The notes: generated by a model not told the origin, from the sequence alone. 64,000 nt of DNA from Paracoccaceae bacterium (GCA_024304985.1 JAMWZC010000004.1:310001-374000), one strand, 5' to 3'. Positions 29,427 to 40,101 are shown, numbered from the stretch's first letter. A program made the numbers and translations.

Positions 29427-31144
29427 CACGCGCACAACTCGGCATCAGTCATGGCATAAAGATCCCCGGCCCCGGCCATCGCCTGCGCCAAGAGCCCGGC
29501 ATGCTCCGGCAAAAGCCGGTTGATATAGAACCGCGCCAGCTTGACGCGCGGCCCCTCATCGCCCTCAGCCAAAGCCGCCTTCAGGTGGTAGTGCGCCCCC
29601 AGCACCCGTGCGAAGGCCCGCAGAAACGGCACCGAGCCGGCAAAGCGCGTGGTCATGTCAGACTGCGCCACCAGCCATTCCACCGCCTCGCGCAGCGATT
29701 CGCCGGCCTGCCAGACCTTCTCGGCCATGCCCGGATGGCGGGCGCGCGCCGTCTCGGCATGGGCCTCGATCTCGTCCAGAAGGCGAAACGCCGCCTCGCC
29801 CCCATCCATCATCTTGCGCCCCACAAGATCCATCGACTGGATCCCGTTCGTGCCTTCATAGATCGCCGTCACACGCACATCGCGGCTGAACTGCGCCGCC
29901 CCGGTTTCCTCGACAAAGCCCATGCCGCCATGCACCTGCACGCCCATCTCGGCCACGCTGATGCCGGTATCGGTGCCAAAGGCCTTGGCGATCGGCGTCA
30001 ACAACGCCGCCCGCGCCCTGCACTCCGCCTCGTCCGTCGCGGTGGTCATGTCGATCGCCACCGCACAGGCCATCGCGATCGACCGCGCCGCGAATGTCTC
30101 GGCCTTCATCGTCAGCAGCATCCGCCGCACATCCGCATGATCCAGGATAGGCCCGCGCCCCTCGCCCACAGGCGTGCGCCCCTGCCGCCGATCCGCGGCA
30201 TAGGCCAGCGCGTGTTGCGTCGCCGCCTCAGCCACGCCAATCCCCTGCGCCCCCACCCCAAGGCGGGCGTTGTTCATCATGGTGAACATCGCAGCCATGC
30301 CGTCATGTTCCGCGCCGATCAACCAGCCGGTCGCCCCCTCATACTGCATCACGCAGGTCGGGCTGCCATGCAGACCCATCTTGTGCTCAAGGCTCACCAC
30401 CTTCAGGCTGTTGGCCACACCCGGATTGCCCTTGGCATCCGGGATCAGCTTGGGCACCAGAAACAGGCTGATCCCCTTGGTCCCCGGCTTGCCATCCGGC
30501 AACCGCGCCAGCACCAGATGACAGACATTGGCGCTGAAATCATTGTCACCCCAGCTGATATAGATCTTCTGCCCGGTGATCGCATAGGTCCCGTCCCCGT
30601 TCGGCACCGCCTTCGTGGTCAGCGCGCCCACATCGCTGCCTGCCTGCGGCTCGGTCAGGTTCATGGTCCCGCACCATTCGCCCGTCACCAGCTTGGGCAG
30701 ATAGACCTGCTTGATGGCCTCGCTCGCGTGATGCTCCAGCGCCTCGATCTGGCCCTGCGTCATCAAGGGGTTCAACTGCAACGACAGACAGGCCCCGCTC
30801 ATCATCTCGTTCACCGCCGTGGTCACCGCCATCGGCAGCCCCATCCCACCGAAATCCGGGCTCGCCGCGATGGAGACCCAGCCGCCCTCGGCAATCGCAG
30901 CATAGGCCTCGGCAAAACCGGGCGTGGTGCGGACCTTGCCATTTTCCAGCCGCGCCGGATGCAGATCGCCCGCCCGCTGCAACGGGGCCAGCTTGTCCTC
31001 GCACAGCTTGCCCGCCTCGGTCAGGATCGCATCGGTCACATCCGGCGTGGCATCGGCGAAACGATCCGTGGCGATGACGCGGCCCAGATCGGCGACATGG
31101 TCGAAGATGAAACGGAAATCCGCGACGGGGGCACGGTAGGTCAT
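29426..31144 (-). CDS. Acyl-CoA dehydrogenase (DmdC-like)
   Basis: A 572-residue acyl-CoA dehydrogenase, longer than the usual 380-400, with the extra C-terminal domain typical of the DmdC group that oxidises 3-methylmercaptopropionyl-CoA in DMSP breakdown. Motifs include TMNLTEPQAGSDVGAL (flavin and substrate binding), GMGFVEETGAAQ and AIYEGTNGIQSMDL. The start has GGAGGAG ten bases upstream. Several paralogues of this type exist in marine Rhodobacteraceae, so the substrate remains open. Confidence 0.88.
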   Translation of the reverse strand: MTYRAPVADFRFIFDHVADLGRVIATDRFADATPDVTDAILTEAGKLCEDKLAPLQRAGDLHPARLENGKVRTTPGFAEAYAAIAEGGWVSIAASPDFGGMGLPMAVTTAVNEMMSGACLSLQLNPLMTQGQIEALEHHASEAIKQVYLPKLVTGEWCGTMNLTEPQAGSDVGALTTKAVPNGDGTYAITGQKIYISWGDNDFSANVCHLVLARLPDGKPGTKGISLFLVPKLIPDAKGNPGVANSLKVVSLEHKMGLHGSPTCVMQYEGATGWLIGAEHDGMAAMFTMMNNARLGVGAQGIGVAEAATQHALAYAADRRQGRTPVGEGRGPILDHADVRRMLLTMKAETFAARSIAMACAVAIDMTTATDEAECRARAALLTPIAKAFGTDTGISVAEMGVQVHGGMGFVEETGAAQFSRDVRVTAIYEGTNGIQSMDLVGRKMMDGGEAAFRLLDEIEAHAETARARHPGMAEKVWQAGESLREAVEWLVAQSDMTTRFAGSVPFLRAFARVLGAHYHLKAALAEGDEGPRVKLARFYINRLLPEHAGLLAQAMAGAGDLYAMTDAELCA

Positions 31145-31281
31145 GGGTCTTCTCCTCCGGCGCGCACGTCTGCCGCGACCTTGGCAAAGACGCACGGCGC
31201 TTGTATGCAATGGTATTGCCGTAACGTGAACCGAAGCGCCACAGCCTTCAACCGAAACGCGGCGTCATTGGACCGGACCGC

Positions 31282-32226
31282 ATGACAAAGACCGAACTGC
31301 TTCCGCCCGACGCCGCCGGGATCGCCCGCGCGGCGCAGCATCTCGCGGCAGGCGCGCTGGTCGCCTTCCCGACCGAAACGGTCTACGGCCTTGGCGCCGA
31401 TGCCCGCAACAGCCTCGCCGTGGCCCGGATATTCGAGGCCAAGGGAAGGCCCCGCTTCAACCCCTTGATCGTGCATGTCGCCAGCCTTGAACTAGCGCAA
31501 ACCTATGTCCATTGGTCCCATCAGGCCGAGGTCCTCGCCCGCGCCTTCTGGCCGGGTCCGCTCACCTTGGTCTTGCCGCTCCGCGCCGATGCGGGCCTGT
31601 CCGATCTGGTCACCGCCGACCTGCCCAGCCTTGCCATCCGCGTCCCCGCGCATCCACTGGCGCGCCAACTCCTGACGGCCTTCAACGGCCCCGTCGCCGC
31701 CCCCTCCGCCAACCCCTCGGGCCGGATCAGCCCCACGACAGCGGCCCATGTCATCGCGGGCCTCGATGGCCGGATCGAAGCGGTGCTGGACGGCGGCCCC
31801 TGCCCTGTCGGCCTCGAATCAACCATCATCGGCCTGACCGGCGAACCCACCCTTCTGCGCCATGGCGGCCTCGCCCAAGAACAGATCGAAGCCCTTCTCG
31901 GCCATCCGCTGCAACAGGACACCACCCCCGGCAAACTGACGGCGCCGGGTCAGATGGAATCCCACTACGCCCCGAACGCCCGCATCCGCCTGCACGCCAC
32001 CAGCGCCGCCCCCGGCGAGGTGCTGCTTGGCTTCGGCCCCATGCCCTGCACGCTCAACCTCTCGCCCACAGGATCCCTGACCGAGGCCGCCGCCAACCTC
32101 TTCCCGCATCTGCACAGGCTGGACGCGGGCGATGCAACCACCATCGCCATCGCCCCGATCCCCGAGACGGGCCTTGGCCGCGCCATCAACGACCGCCTGC
32201 GCCGCGCCGCCGCCCCGCGCCCCTGA
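31282..32226 (+). CDS. L-threonylcarbamoyladenylate synthase (Sua5/YciO/YrdC)
   Basis: The enzyme makes threonylcarbamoyl-AMP for the t6A modification of tRNAs reading ANN codons. The 314-residue protein has the YrdC domain (FPTETVYGLGADA, KGRPRFNPLIVHV, RVPAHPLARQLL, PSANPSGRISPT) and a C-terminal Sua5 domain (after PGQMESHYAP). Divergent from the acyl-CoA dehydrogenase. Confidence 0.95.
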   Translation: MTKTELLPPDAAGIARAAQHLAAGALVAFPTETVYGLGADARNSLAVARIFEAKGRPRFNPLIVHVASLELAQTYVHWSHQAEVLARAFWPGPLTLVLPLRADAGLSDLVTADLPSLAIRVPAHPLARQLLTAFNGPVAAPSANPSGRISPTTAAHVIAGLDGRIEAVLDGGPCPVGLESTIIGLTGEPTLLRHGGLAQEQIEALLGHPLQQDTTPGKLTAPGQMESHYAPNARIRLHATSAAPGEVLLGFGPMPCTLNLSPTGSLTEAAANLFPHLHRLDAGDATTIAIAPIPETGLGRAINDRLRRAAAPRP

Positions 32227-32250
32227 CGCGCGTGCCAGGCACCGCACCTG

Positions 32251-32289
32251 CCGCTTCTTCTTGCCGAAAATATCCCCCGCGGAGCGTCC
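32251..32289 (+). repeat. Gene-end repeat, copy D
   Basis: Identical over 39 bases to copy C at 26871. It starts 25 bases after the Sua5-type gene stop, between converging genes. Confidence 0.85.
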
Positions 32290-32319
32290 GGCGCCCATCA
32301 CGGGCACAGGTCTCGAAAG

Positions 32320-32928
32320 CTAGGCCCGCCCCGCCGCCGAGGACAGCGCCAGCGCATCCACCCCCAACCGCCGAAGCGCAGCCTCCCATTTCCCCGCATC
32401 GGGCGTGCCAAACACCAGGTCGGGCGTCGCATCCACCGTCAGCCAGCCATTCTGCGCCAACTCGCCCTCCAGCTGCCCCGGCCCCCATCCGGCATAGCCC
32501 AGCGCCACGATGGCCCGGTCCGGGCCATGCCCTGCGCCCATATCCTCCAGCACATCCACGGTGGCCGTCATCCCGAACATCTCCGCCACGGGCAGCGTTG
32601 TGATCCGCGACCGGTAATCCCCGGAATGCAGCACGAAGCCGCGCGCATGTTCCACAGGCCCCCCGAAATGCACGGGCCGGTCATGCAGGCCGGGGGACAT
32701 GGTGATGCCCACCTGATCCAGCAATCCCCGCAGGCTCAGGTCGGCCACCGGCTTGTTGATGATCAACCCCATCGCGCCATCCTCGGAATGGGCGCAGATC
32801 AGGACCACGGCGCGCGCGAATCGCACATCCCCCATGGCGGGCATGGCGATCAGCAGCTTGCCCGTCAGATCCAGACGATCCGCCTGACCCAAGGGACGCC
32901 CTGTCGATGATGGATCCGTGTCACTCAT
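32320..32928 (-). CDS. YqgE/AlgH family protein
   Basis: A 202-residue protein of the UPF0301 (YqgE/AlgH) family: [38 protein letters not shown] and VHFGGPVE are diagnostic. The family is widespread with no settled biochemical role. The start [10 protein letters not shown] is chosen over an upstream in-frame codon because it matches family length. Confidence 0.92.
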   Translation of the reverse strand: MSDTDPSSTGRPLGQADRLDLTGKLLIAMPAMGDVRFARAVVLICAHSEDGAMGLIINKPVADLSLRGLLDQVGITMSPGLHDRPVHFGGPVEHARGFVLHSGDYRSRITTLPVAEMFGMTATVDVLEDMGAGHGPDRAIVALGYAGWGPGQLEGELAQNGWLTVDATPDLVFGTPDAGKWEAALRRLGVDALALSSAAGRA

Positions 32929-33098
32929 GATCTTGATATATGCCCGATCCTGCCAGTTGCCAGACTGCACCTGCCACACGCCTCACACAAGCGGGCATCG
33001 CGGACCGGCCTGACCCAGACCAATGCCGCACGTCTCAACACGCGGCAATCGCCCGAATGTGAGTTGTCCTTGAGCAGCATTTCGCGCATCACCGCTGC

Positions 33099-33944
33099 AT
33101 GACACGCATCATCCCATCCCTTGCTCTGCCGCTCTGCCTCGCCTGGGGCATGTCCCTGACCGCCGGCCTGTTGGCCACGGCGGCGCAGGCGCAGACCGAC
33201 AATCCCGCCGAAATGGTGCAGGCCCGCGTCCTGCCCGGCTGGACCGCCGCGGACGGAGGCCATGTCGCCGCACTCCATCTGACGCTGGCGCCGGGGTGGA
33301 AAACCTACTGGCGCGCGCCGGGCGATGCGGGGATACCACCCGCGCTGGATCTGCAAGGCTCCCACAACCTCGCCTCGGTCACGCCGGTCTGGCCCACACC
33401 CGAGGTGTTCTTCCAGAACGGCATGCAGACGGTCGGCTATGCCGATCAACTGGTTCTGCCGCTCCAGATCGTGGCGCAGAACGGGGCGCAGCCCGCCCGG
33501 ATCGCGGGACGGATGCAGATCGGGATCTGCAGCACGATCTGCGTGCCGGTCGATCTGGATTTCGCGCTGGACCTGCCCGCCAATGGCAGCGCGCCGCAGC
33601 AGGCCCTGATCAAGGCGGCGCTGGCCGATCAACCCGTCAGCGCGGCAAAGGCCAGCGTCGGGGATGTGGACTGCACCCTCAGCACGATCAGCGACGGGCT
33701 CGGCCTGACGGTCAAGATCGACATGCCCAGCGCAGGTGGCACCGAGACGGTGCTGATCGAAACGGCAGACCCCTTGGTCTGGGTGGCCGAAACCGCCAGC
33801 ACCCGGCAGGGTGGCACCCTGACCGCGACCACGGAACTGGTGCATGTGTCGGGTCAGGCGTTCGCGCTGGATCGTTCGGGGCTCCGGATGACCGTGCTGG
33901 GGGCCGACCGCGCGGTCGATATCAAGGGCTGCACGGCGAACTGA
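33099..33944 (+). CDS. DsbD-alpha-like periplasmic protein
   Basis: A 281-residue secreted protein (signal about residues 1-31, ending AQAQ) with a domain like the N-terminal part of DsbD/ScsB: LAPGWKTYWRAPGDAGIPP, and a cysteine pair in GICSTICVPV. In DsbD this domain passes electrons to periplasmic partners. Here it is on its own, without the membrane part, so the electron donor is not evident. Divergent from yqgE-like gene. Confidence 0.85.
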   Translation: MTRIIPSLALPLCLAWGMSLTAGLLATAAQAQTDNPAEMVQARVLPGWTAADGGHVAALHLTLAPGWKTYWRAPGDAGIPPALDLQGSHNLASVTPVWPTPEVFFQNGMQTVGYADQLVLPLQIVAQNGAQPARIAGRMQIGICSTICVPVDLDFALDLPANGSAPQQALIKAALADQPVSAAKASVGDVDCTLSTISDGLGLTVKIDMPSAGGTETVLIETADPLVWVAETASTRQGGTLTATTELVHVSGQAFALDRSGLRMTVLGADRAVDIKGCTAN

Positions 33945-33952
33945 CGGCCCCG

Positions 33953-36900
33953 TCAGCCCACAGCCCCGCGCCGCGCCCGCCGGGCCGCCAACAGCCCCGC
34001 CACACCATAGGCCGACAATAGCAGCACCGTCACACCGCCCAGAAACAACAGCAGCGCCGCCCCCATCGGCGCAGCCGTGGCCACCCCCGGCAACAGCCCG
34101 GCCAGCGCGCCGGGCAGCACGCCCTGCCACACGACCCAACCCAGCGTCAGTGCCAGCCACAGCACCACCCCCGCCACGGTCAGCCGCAACACAGGCGCCG
34201 TGGCCCGCAGCCGCAACCCCCGCCGCAGCGCCACGATCTGCCGCGCCACATCCTGCTGCATCGCCATCAGCGCGGGCACGACCAGCAGCACCAGCACCAT
34301 CCCGAAGCCCAGCCCATAAACCAGCGTAATCACCGTGGGCTTCAGAAATTGCGCCTGCGACGATGTCTCGTAGAGCAGAGGCGCAAGCCCCAGCACCGTC
34401 GTCAACGTCGTCAGCATCACCGCCCGCAACCGATCCGCCGCCCCGTCGATGATCGCGGGAATCAGCCCGCGATCGCGCGCCTTCTCGTCGATCGTCGTCA
34501 CAAGCACGATGGAATCGTTGATGATGATCCCCGTCATCCCCAACAGCCCCACCACCGTGAACATCGACATCGGCACATCCCAGACGGCATGGCCCCAGAT
34601 CGTGCCCACCAGCCCGAAGGGAATCACCGCCATCACCACGATGGGCCGCGTCCAACTGGCGAAAATCCACGCCAGCACGATGTAAATCCCCGTCAGACAC
34701 AGGATCAGCCCGGTCCGCGCATCCGACAGGAAGTCGCTTTCCTGCTCGGACAGCCCCGCCAGCCGATACTCCAGTTGCAACTCCGAGGCGATGCGCGGCA
34801 GGATGTCCGTCTCCAGCGCCCGCATCACCTCGGCGGCGCGGGCCGGATCATCCTCGGAAATGTCGCCCGTCACCGTGATCACGCGCAACCCGTTTTCGCG
34901 CCGCACGGTCGAAAACCCGGCCCGCGCCTCGACACTCACGATATCGGCCAAGGGCACATAGACCCCCGAAGGTGCGCGCAACTGCATCCGCTCCATGAAA
35001 TCGGCGGTCAACTCTCCCTCGGGCAGTTCCACGCGGATCGACGCGCTGCGCGGCCCCTCGGGATAGGTCGCAGCCTCCAGCCCGTTCAAGCGGTGCCGTA
35101 GCACGCGCCCCAACTCGTCAATGGCAAAGCCCAAAGCCTGCCCCTGCGGCGTCAGGTCAAGGATCAGCTCTTCCTTGTCATAGGACAGCGTATCCTCGAC
35201 CGCCGACACCTCGGGGAACGGCGCCAGCGCGGTTTTCAGCGCCTCGCTCGCCGCCTTCAACCCCTCGGCTGTGGCGCCAAAAAACTGCACATTCAGCGCC
35301 TCGCCCGCCGGACCGGACCGCCAGCCCCGGAAACTGACGGTCTCCGCCAAAGGATGCATCTGCACCGCCTCCTGCAAATCCGCCACAAAGGCGAAAGAGG
35401 AATAGGGCCGCAGGTCCGGGTCGATCATCTCGATCGACAGCCCGCCCAGCAGATCCGCCTCGGTATCCTCGGCCCCCGGCAGGCTGCGCCCCGCATTGCC
35501 ACCGATTTCCGCGATCATGTAATCAATCGGATTGCGGCCATGCTCGGCCTCATAACGCGCGGCCACTTCCTCGGCGGCGCGCTGCATGGCCTGCATCATC
35601 TCGATCGTGTCGGCCCGGCTGGCCCCCGGCAGCATCGAGAAATTGCCCGTGACGCTCCCCTGTTCGGGCGAGTTGAAGAACCGCCACGGCACATCCCCCC
35701 GGATCAGCGATCCCACCTGCACCGCCAGCAGCAGGATCACCCCCGCCAGCACCGGATAGCGCGCGGTGACGACCAGACCGATCAGCGGACGGAACGCCCG
35801 GTCCCGCACCCAGTCAAACCCCCGGTTCACATAACGGCTGGGCAGGTCATACCAATGCACCTTTGCCGCATGGGCAAGCGCATGCGCCATGTGATTGGGC
35901 AGGATCAGAAAACACTCCACCAATGACGCGGCCAGCACCGCGATCACGGTAAAGGGGATATCCGCGATCAGGCTCCCCATCCGCCCGCCGATCACCACCA
36001 GCCCATAAAACGCGATCACCGTCGTCAGCATCGCGGCAAAGACCGGCATCGCCATCCGCCGCGCGGCATTCTCCGCCGCCACCACAGGCGGTTCGCCCAT
36101 CCGGTGCCGGGCGTCCGCATGTTCGCCCACCACGATGGCATCATCCACCACCAGCCCCAACGTGATGATCAACCCGAACAGGCTGATCATGTTCAACGTC
36201 AGGCCAAAGGCATACATCAGCGCAATCGCCGCCAGCATCGCGACAGGAATCCCCGCCGCCACCCAAAAGGCCGTGCGCGCATTCAGGAACAGGAACAACA
36301 GCCCCACCACCAGCGCCAGACCCGTCAACCCGTTCGAGATCAGCAGATCCAGCCGCCCCGTGATCTGCTCGGCCCGGGTGCGGATCAGATCGACGGTCAC
36401 ACCTGCGGGCAAGGTCGCCTGCAACGCCGCCGCCACCCGCTCCACATCCCGCTGCGCCCGGATCGCATCCCCGCTGGCCGAACGGTCCACCCGCACGCTC
36501 ATCGCCGGATTGCCGCCCACGAAATAGCCACGCTCCCGGTCCACGCCCAGCTTCTCGATCCGCGCCACATCCGACAGACGCAACACCGACCCGTCCGGAT
36601 TCGACCGCAGCACGATCTGCGCGATCTGATCCGGCGTGGTCCGACCCGCGCCCGTCCGCACGCGGGCATTGGCCCCGGTCACATCCCCTGCCGGATCGGC
36701 CGTCACCTCCGCCGCGACAATCGCCGCGATCTCCGCGATCGAGATGTCATGCGCCATCAGATCGACCGTCGTCACCTCGACCAGCGTTTCGGGCGCGGCG
36801 ACACCCCGCACGGTGGTGCGCGTGATCCCTTCGGCAAACAGCCGCGTCACCAACTCGTCGGCAAAACGCGCCAACTGATCGACGCCGACGGGTCCGGTGA

Positions 36901-37348
36901 TCACCACATCCGTCACGCGGTCACGCCAGATGCCGCGCTGCACCCGCGGCTCCTCGGCCTCGGCGGGCAGGGTCGTGACCTGATCCACCGCCGATTGCAC
37001 ATCCTCGGCCGCGCGGCTCATGTCCCAGTCCGGCTCGAATTCCAGCCGGACCTGCGCCCGCCCCTCACGGCTGTTCGACACCGAGGACGCGACCCCCTCC
37101 ACCGCCAGCAGCGCCGACTCCAAAGGCTGCACGATGGCGCTGTCCACATCCTCGGCCCCGGCCCCGTCCCAGACGACGCTGACGGTCACGTCATCGACCA
37201 CCACATCGGGAAAGAACTGCGCCCGCATGTTGGGCGCGGCGGCCAGCCCCGCCACCACCATCACCACCAGCAGCAGGTTCGCCACCGTCCGGTGCCGCGC
37301 AAAATAGGACAGGATACCGCCCGCCATCGGGGGGATGTCGCGCACCAT
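33953..37348 (-). CDS. RND efflux transporter permease
   Basis: An inner-membrane RND pump subunit of 1131 residues, slightly longer than usual (about 1030-1050). The family pattern is present: N-terminal membrane segment NLLLVVMVVAGL, AQFFPDVVVDDVTVSV, and the central GLVVDDAIVVGEHADARHRMG proton-relay region, with a second cluster GIIINDSIVLVTTIDE. It starts five bases after the adaptor gene stop. An outer-membrane partner gene was not seen. Substrate unknown. Confidence 0.9.
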   Translation of the reverse strand: MVRDIPPMAGGILSYFARHRTVANLLLVVMVVAGLAAAPNMRAQFFPDVVVDDVTVSVVWDGAGAEDVDSAIVQPLESALLAVEGVASSVSNSREGRAQVRLEFEPDWDMSRAAEDVQSAVDQVTTLPAEAEEPRVQRGIWRDRVTDVVITGPVGVDQLARFADELVTRLFAEGITRTTVRGVAAPETLVEVTTVDLMAHDISIAEIAAIVAAEVTADPAGDVTGANARVRTGAGRTTPDQIAQIVLRSNPDGSVLRLSDVARIEKLGVDRERGYFVGGNPAMSVRVDRSASGDAIRAQRDVERVAAALQATLPAGVTVDLIRTRAEQITGRLDLLISNGLTGLALVVGLLFLFLNARTAFWVAAGIPVAMLAAIALMYAFGLTLNMISLFGLIITLGLVVDDAIVVGEHADARHRMGEPPVVAAENAARRMAMPVFAAMLTTVIAFYGLVVIGGRMGSLIADIPFTVIAVLAASLVECFLILPNHMAHALAHAAKVHWYDLPSRYVNRGFDWVRDRAFRPLIGLVVTARYPVLAGVILLLAVQVGSLIRGDVPWRFFNSPEQGSVTGNFSMLPGASRADTIEMMQAMQRAAEEVAARYEAEHGRNPIDYMIAEIGGNAGRSLPGAEDTEADLLGGLSIEMIDPDLRPYSSFAFVADLQEAVQMHPLAETVSFRGWRSGPAGEALNVQFFGATAEGLKAASEALKTALAPFPEVSAVEDTLSYDKEELILDLTPQGQALGFAIDELGRVLRHRLNGLEAATYPEGPRSASIRVELPEGELTADFMERMQLRAPSGVYVPLADIVSVEARAGFSTVRRENGLRVITVTGDISEDDPARAAEVMRALETDILPRIASELQLEYRLAGLSEQESDFLSDARTGLILCLTGIYIVLAWIFASWTRPIVVMAVIPFGLVGTIWGHAVWDVPMSMFTVVGLLGMTGIIINDSIVLVTTIDEKARDRGLIPAIIDGAADRLRAVMLTTLTTVLGLAPLLYETSSQAQFLKPTVITLVYGLGFGMVLVLLVVPALMAMQQDVARQIVALRRGLRLRATAPVLRLTVAGVVLWLALTLGWVVWQGVLPGALAGLLPGVATAAPMGAALLLFLGGVTVLLLSAYGVAGLLAARRARRGAVG

Positions 37349-37353
37349 CCCGC

Positions 37354-38817
37354 TCAGCCCCCGATCCGCTGTTCAAGCCGCTGGACCACATCGGCGGGCA
37401 CACGGTCCGCCTGCAACTGCGCCAGCAGCCGCACCCGCACCTCGGATGGCATCCTGTCATTGCCCTCGACAAAGGCCACCAGACGCGCGCGCCGCTCGGC
37501 CGTCAGTTCCAGCAGATCAGGCCCGGTCTGCGCCTCCTCGCCCGCCGCACGCAGGGGCCGCACCCCGATCCCCGCCCCCAGCAAGGGCGAGCGTTCGACC
37601 ACCACCTCACGCCCCTCCAGACCATCGCCCTGCACCAGAATGTCATTGCCCTGCCGCCGGATCAGCACCACTGGCAACACCTCCAGCCGATCCCCCTCGC
37701 CCAGCACAAGAACCGTGCCGCTGCTGTCCATCGCTGACCCCGGCAGCCGCACCACTGCATCCAAGGGCGGCTCGTCCACCTCGACCGTGACGAAATCGCC
37801 CGGCTTCATCCCGCCCGCATCTTCCAACGCGGCATAGATCAGACGGCCCGACTGCCCCTCGGCCACGGCGGCGCTGTCCCGGCTCAGACGCCCCGCCCGC
37901 ACCAGATCCACGCCGAACACATCCAGCCGCACCCGCACCGGCAGATCGGCCAGCCGCCCGGCACCGTCCAGCAGCCGCGCATATTGCGCGGTTGAGACTC
38001 GAAACGCCACGTCCAGCCGATTGGGATCAATCAACTGCCCCAACTGCTCATTGGCCGTGACCAGCCGCCCCTCGACCAGCGTCACGCCACTCAAAACCCC
38101 GGAAAACCGCGCGCGGATCACCGTATCAGCCAGCCGCCGTACCGCCTCGTCCAGCGCGATGCGGGCCCGGTCCTGTCCGGTGGCGGATTGCGCCACACGC
38201 GCTTCGGCCTGCGCGATGGCCTGCCGCCGGGTCAGGATCGCCGCCCGCGCCGCACTCGCCGCCAGTTCCGCTGTCTCCACCGCCGCATCCGACCCCACCC
38301 CGCGCGCCGCAATGTCGCGCTGCCGCGCCGCCGCGCGTTCACGCAGCGCCAGTTGCTCCTCGGCGGCCAGCAATTCATCCCGCGCAAGGTCCAGCGCCAC
38401 GGCCGCATCCCGCGCCTCGGCCGCAGCATCGCGCAGATCGTTCTGCGTGCGCGCCAAGGCCGCCTCGGCATCCGCAGGGTCGATCCGCAGCAGAACCTGC
38501 CCCTCGGTCACGCTGCCTCCTTCGACAAACTCCGGCGCCAGTTCCAGAACCGTGCCCCCCACAGCCGCGCGAATCTCCAGCGTACGGCGGCTTTCCACCT
38601 GCCCGAAGGCGGTCAGCACCGGCGTCACCGTATCGGCCGCAGCGGTGACGACATTGACCGAAAACAACCGCTCTTGCGCCGCAGGCATCCGCGCCTCCCG
38701 CGCCAGTCGGTCCTGCACCGCGCCCCGGATGGTCTGTCCCGCCATGATCAGCAGGGCCAGCGTCAGGGACAGCAGGAACAGCCCGGTCAGGCTCTGGCGC
38801 AGAAACCGCATCGTCAT
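37354..38817 (-). CDS. RND efflux periplasmic adaptor subunit
   Basis: A 487-residue membrane fusion protein: an N-terminal membrane anchor (residues 8-26), lipoyl halves (IRAAVGGTVLEL and ARFSGVLSGVTLVEG), and a long alpha-helical hairpin rich in alanine (about residues 115-215). It pairs with the permease gene directly downstream. The overall order adaptor-permease, without an outer membrane channel, suggests use of a shared TolC-like protein. Confidence 0.9.
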   Translation of the reverse strand: MTMRFLRQSLTGLFLLSLTLALLIMAGQTIRGAVQDRLAREARMPAAQERLFSVNVVTAAADTVTPVLTAFGQVESRRTLEIRAAVGGTVLELAPEFVEGGSVTEGQVLLRIDPADAEAALARTQNDLRDAAAEARDAAVALDLARDELLAAEEQLALRERAAARQRDIAARGVGSDAAVETAELAASAARAAILTRRQAIAQAEARVAQSATGQDRARIALDEAVRRLADTVIRARFSGVLSGVTLVEGRLVTANEQLGQLIDPNRLDVAFRVSTAQYARLLDGAGRLADLPVRVRLDVFGVDLVRAGRLSRDSAAVAEGQSGRLIYAALEDAGGMKPGDFVTVEVDEPPLDAVVRLPGSAMDSSGTVLVLGEGDRLEVLPVVLIRRQGNDILVQGDGLEGREVVVERSPLLGAGIGVRPLRAAGEEAQTGPDLLELTAERRARLVAFVEGNDRMPSEVRVRLLAQLQADRVPADVVQRLEQRIGG

Positions 38818-38919
38818 TCAATCCTTGATAGGCAGGGATGGCCCCGGCATCAGAGCCTAGTGGCCCGGCAGGTTTTGCCAAGCCACAAGGCCGTTACGGC
38901 CATGATACGCGCGCCGCCG

Positions 38920-39462
38920 CTACTTCCGTCGGTGATGCTCATCAAGACGCGGAAAAATTTCGACAAAATTGCAGGGCCGGTGCCGGTAGTCCAGTTGATA
39001 GGCCAGAATCTCGTCCCACGCATCGCGGCAGGCACCGGGGCTGCCGGGCAGGGCGAATAGGTAGGTGCCCCCCGCCACACCCGCCGTGGCGCGGCTCTGC
39101 ACAGCGCTCGTGCCGATCTTCTGCATCGACACGATGGTAAAGACGGTGCCGAAGGCGTCGATCTCTTTTTCATAGACATCGCGATGCGCCTCAACCGTCA
39201 CATCGCGCCCGGTCAGGCCCGTGCCACCCGTGGAAATGATCACATCTATTGCAGGATCAGCGATCCAGTCACGCAATTGTTGCGCAATTTCCGCGCGTTC
39301 ATCGCGGATAATTGCGCGTTCCGCCAGAATATGCCCCGCATCCGTCAACCGCTGCACCAACGTGTCGCCCGACCGATCCTCGGCCAGACCCCGCGTATCC
39401 GACACGGTCAGAACCGCGATCCTGACCGGCAGAAACTCCTTGCTTTCGTCAATCCGGGACAT
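38920..39462 (-). CDS. moaB: Molybdenum cofactor biosynthesis protein B
   Basis: A 180-residue MoaB/Mog-like protein: VRIAVLTVSDTRG, the ISTGGTGLTGRDVT loop and FALPGSPGACRDAWDE are diagnostic. The family adenylylates molybdopterin before metal insertion or is of unclear role in some species. It follows the LysE gene by three bases. Confidence 0.94.
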   Translation of the reverse strand: MSRIDESKEFLPVRIAVLTVSDTRGLAEDRSGDTLVQRLTDAGHILAERAIIRDERAEIAQQLRDWIADPAIDVIISTGGTGLTGRDVTVEAHRDVYEKEIDAFGTVFTIVSMQKIGTSAVQSRATAGVAGGTYLFALPGSPGACRDAWDEILAYQLDYRHRPCNFVEIFPRLDEHHRRK

Positions 39463-39465
39463 GGC

Positions 39466-40101
39466 TCATCCTTTCTGCATCAGGGCCAGCCTGAGGGCGA
39501 GGCCCGTGAATATCCCCGCGCTGATCCAGCCCAGAACGCGGGCAAAGCGGGAATGCCCGGCCAGCCGCCCCGCCGCCCCCGCGGCAAAGACACCCACCGC
39601 GCCGTTGATGATGAACCCGCCCAGCGACATGACCGCACCATAGATCAGGAACTGCCCCAGCACGGCCCCGCGGGCGGGGTCCACGAATTGCGGCACGAAG
39701 GCCAGCACGAACAGTATGACCTTGGGATTGGTCAGGTTCACCACCAAGCCCTGACCAAAGGCGCGCCACGCCGCGCGCGGACGCACCAACCGCGCCTCGG
39801 CCGCGCCAAGCGGTGCGGCGCGAAGCGCCTGCACCGCCAGCACCAGCAGATAGGCCACGCCCGCCCAGCGGATCACGTCCAGCGCCCCCGGCATCGCCGC
39901 GATCAGCGCGCTCAGGCCGATCCCCGCCAGTCCCGCATGGACAAACACGCCCAGCGCAATGCCCCCGCTGGCAGCAATCGCGGGCCGCGATCCCGCCCGC
40001 AATCCCTGCCCAAGGCAGAACATCATATCCGCCCCAGGTGTCAGGTTCAGCGCCAGCGCCGCCGGCAGAAACGCCAGCAAGACCCACGGATCGACGATCA
40101 T
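39466..40101 (-). CDS. LysE family translocator
   Basis: A 211-residue exporter of the LysE/RhtB superfamily with six predicted membrane segments. The family signature NLTPGADMMFCLGQGLRAG lies at residues 19-37, and NLTNPKVILFVLAFVPQFV follows mid-protein. Amino acids are the usual substrates. The start overlaps the preceding uracil-DNA glycosylase stop (ATGA). Confidence 0.9.
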   Translation of the reverse strand: MIVDPWVLLAFLPAALALNLTPGADMMFCLGQGLRAGSRPAIAASGGIALGVFVHAGLAGIGLSALIAAMPGALDVIRWAGVAYLLVLAVQALRAAPLGAAEARLVRPRAAWRAFGQGLVVNLTNPKVILFVLAFVPQFVDPARGAVLGQFLIYGAVMSLGGFIINGAVGVFAAGAAGRLAGHSRFARVLGWISAGIFTGLALRLALMQKG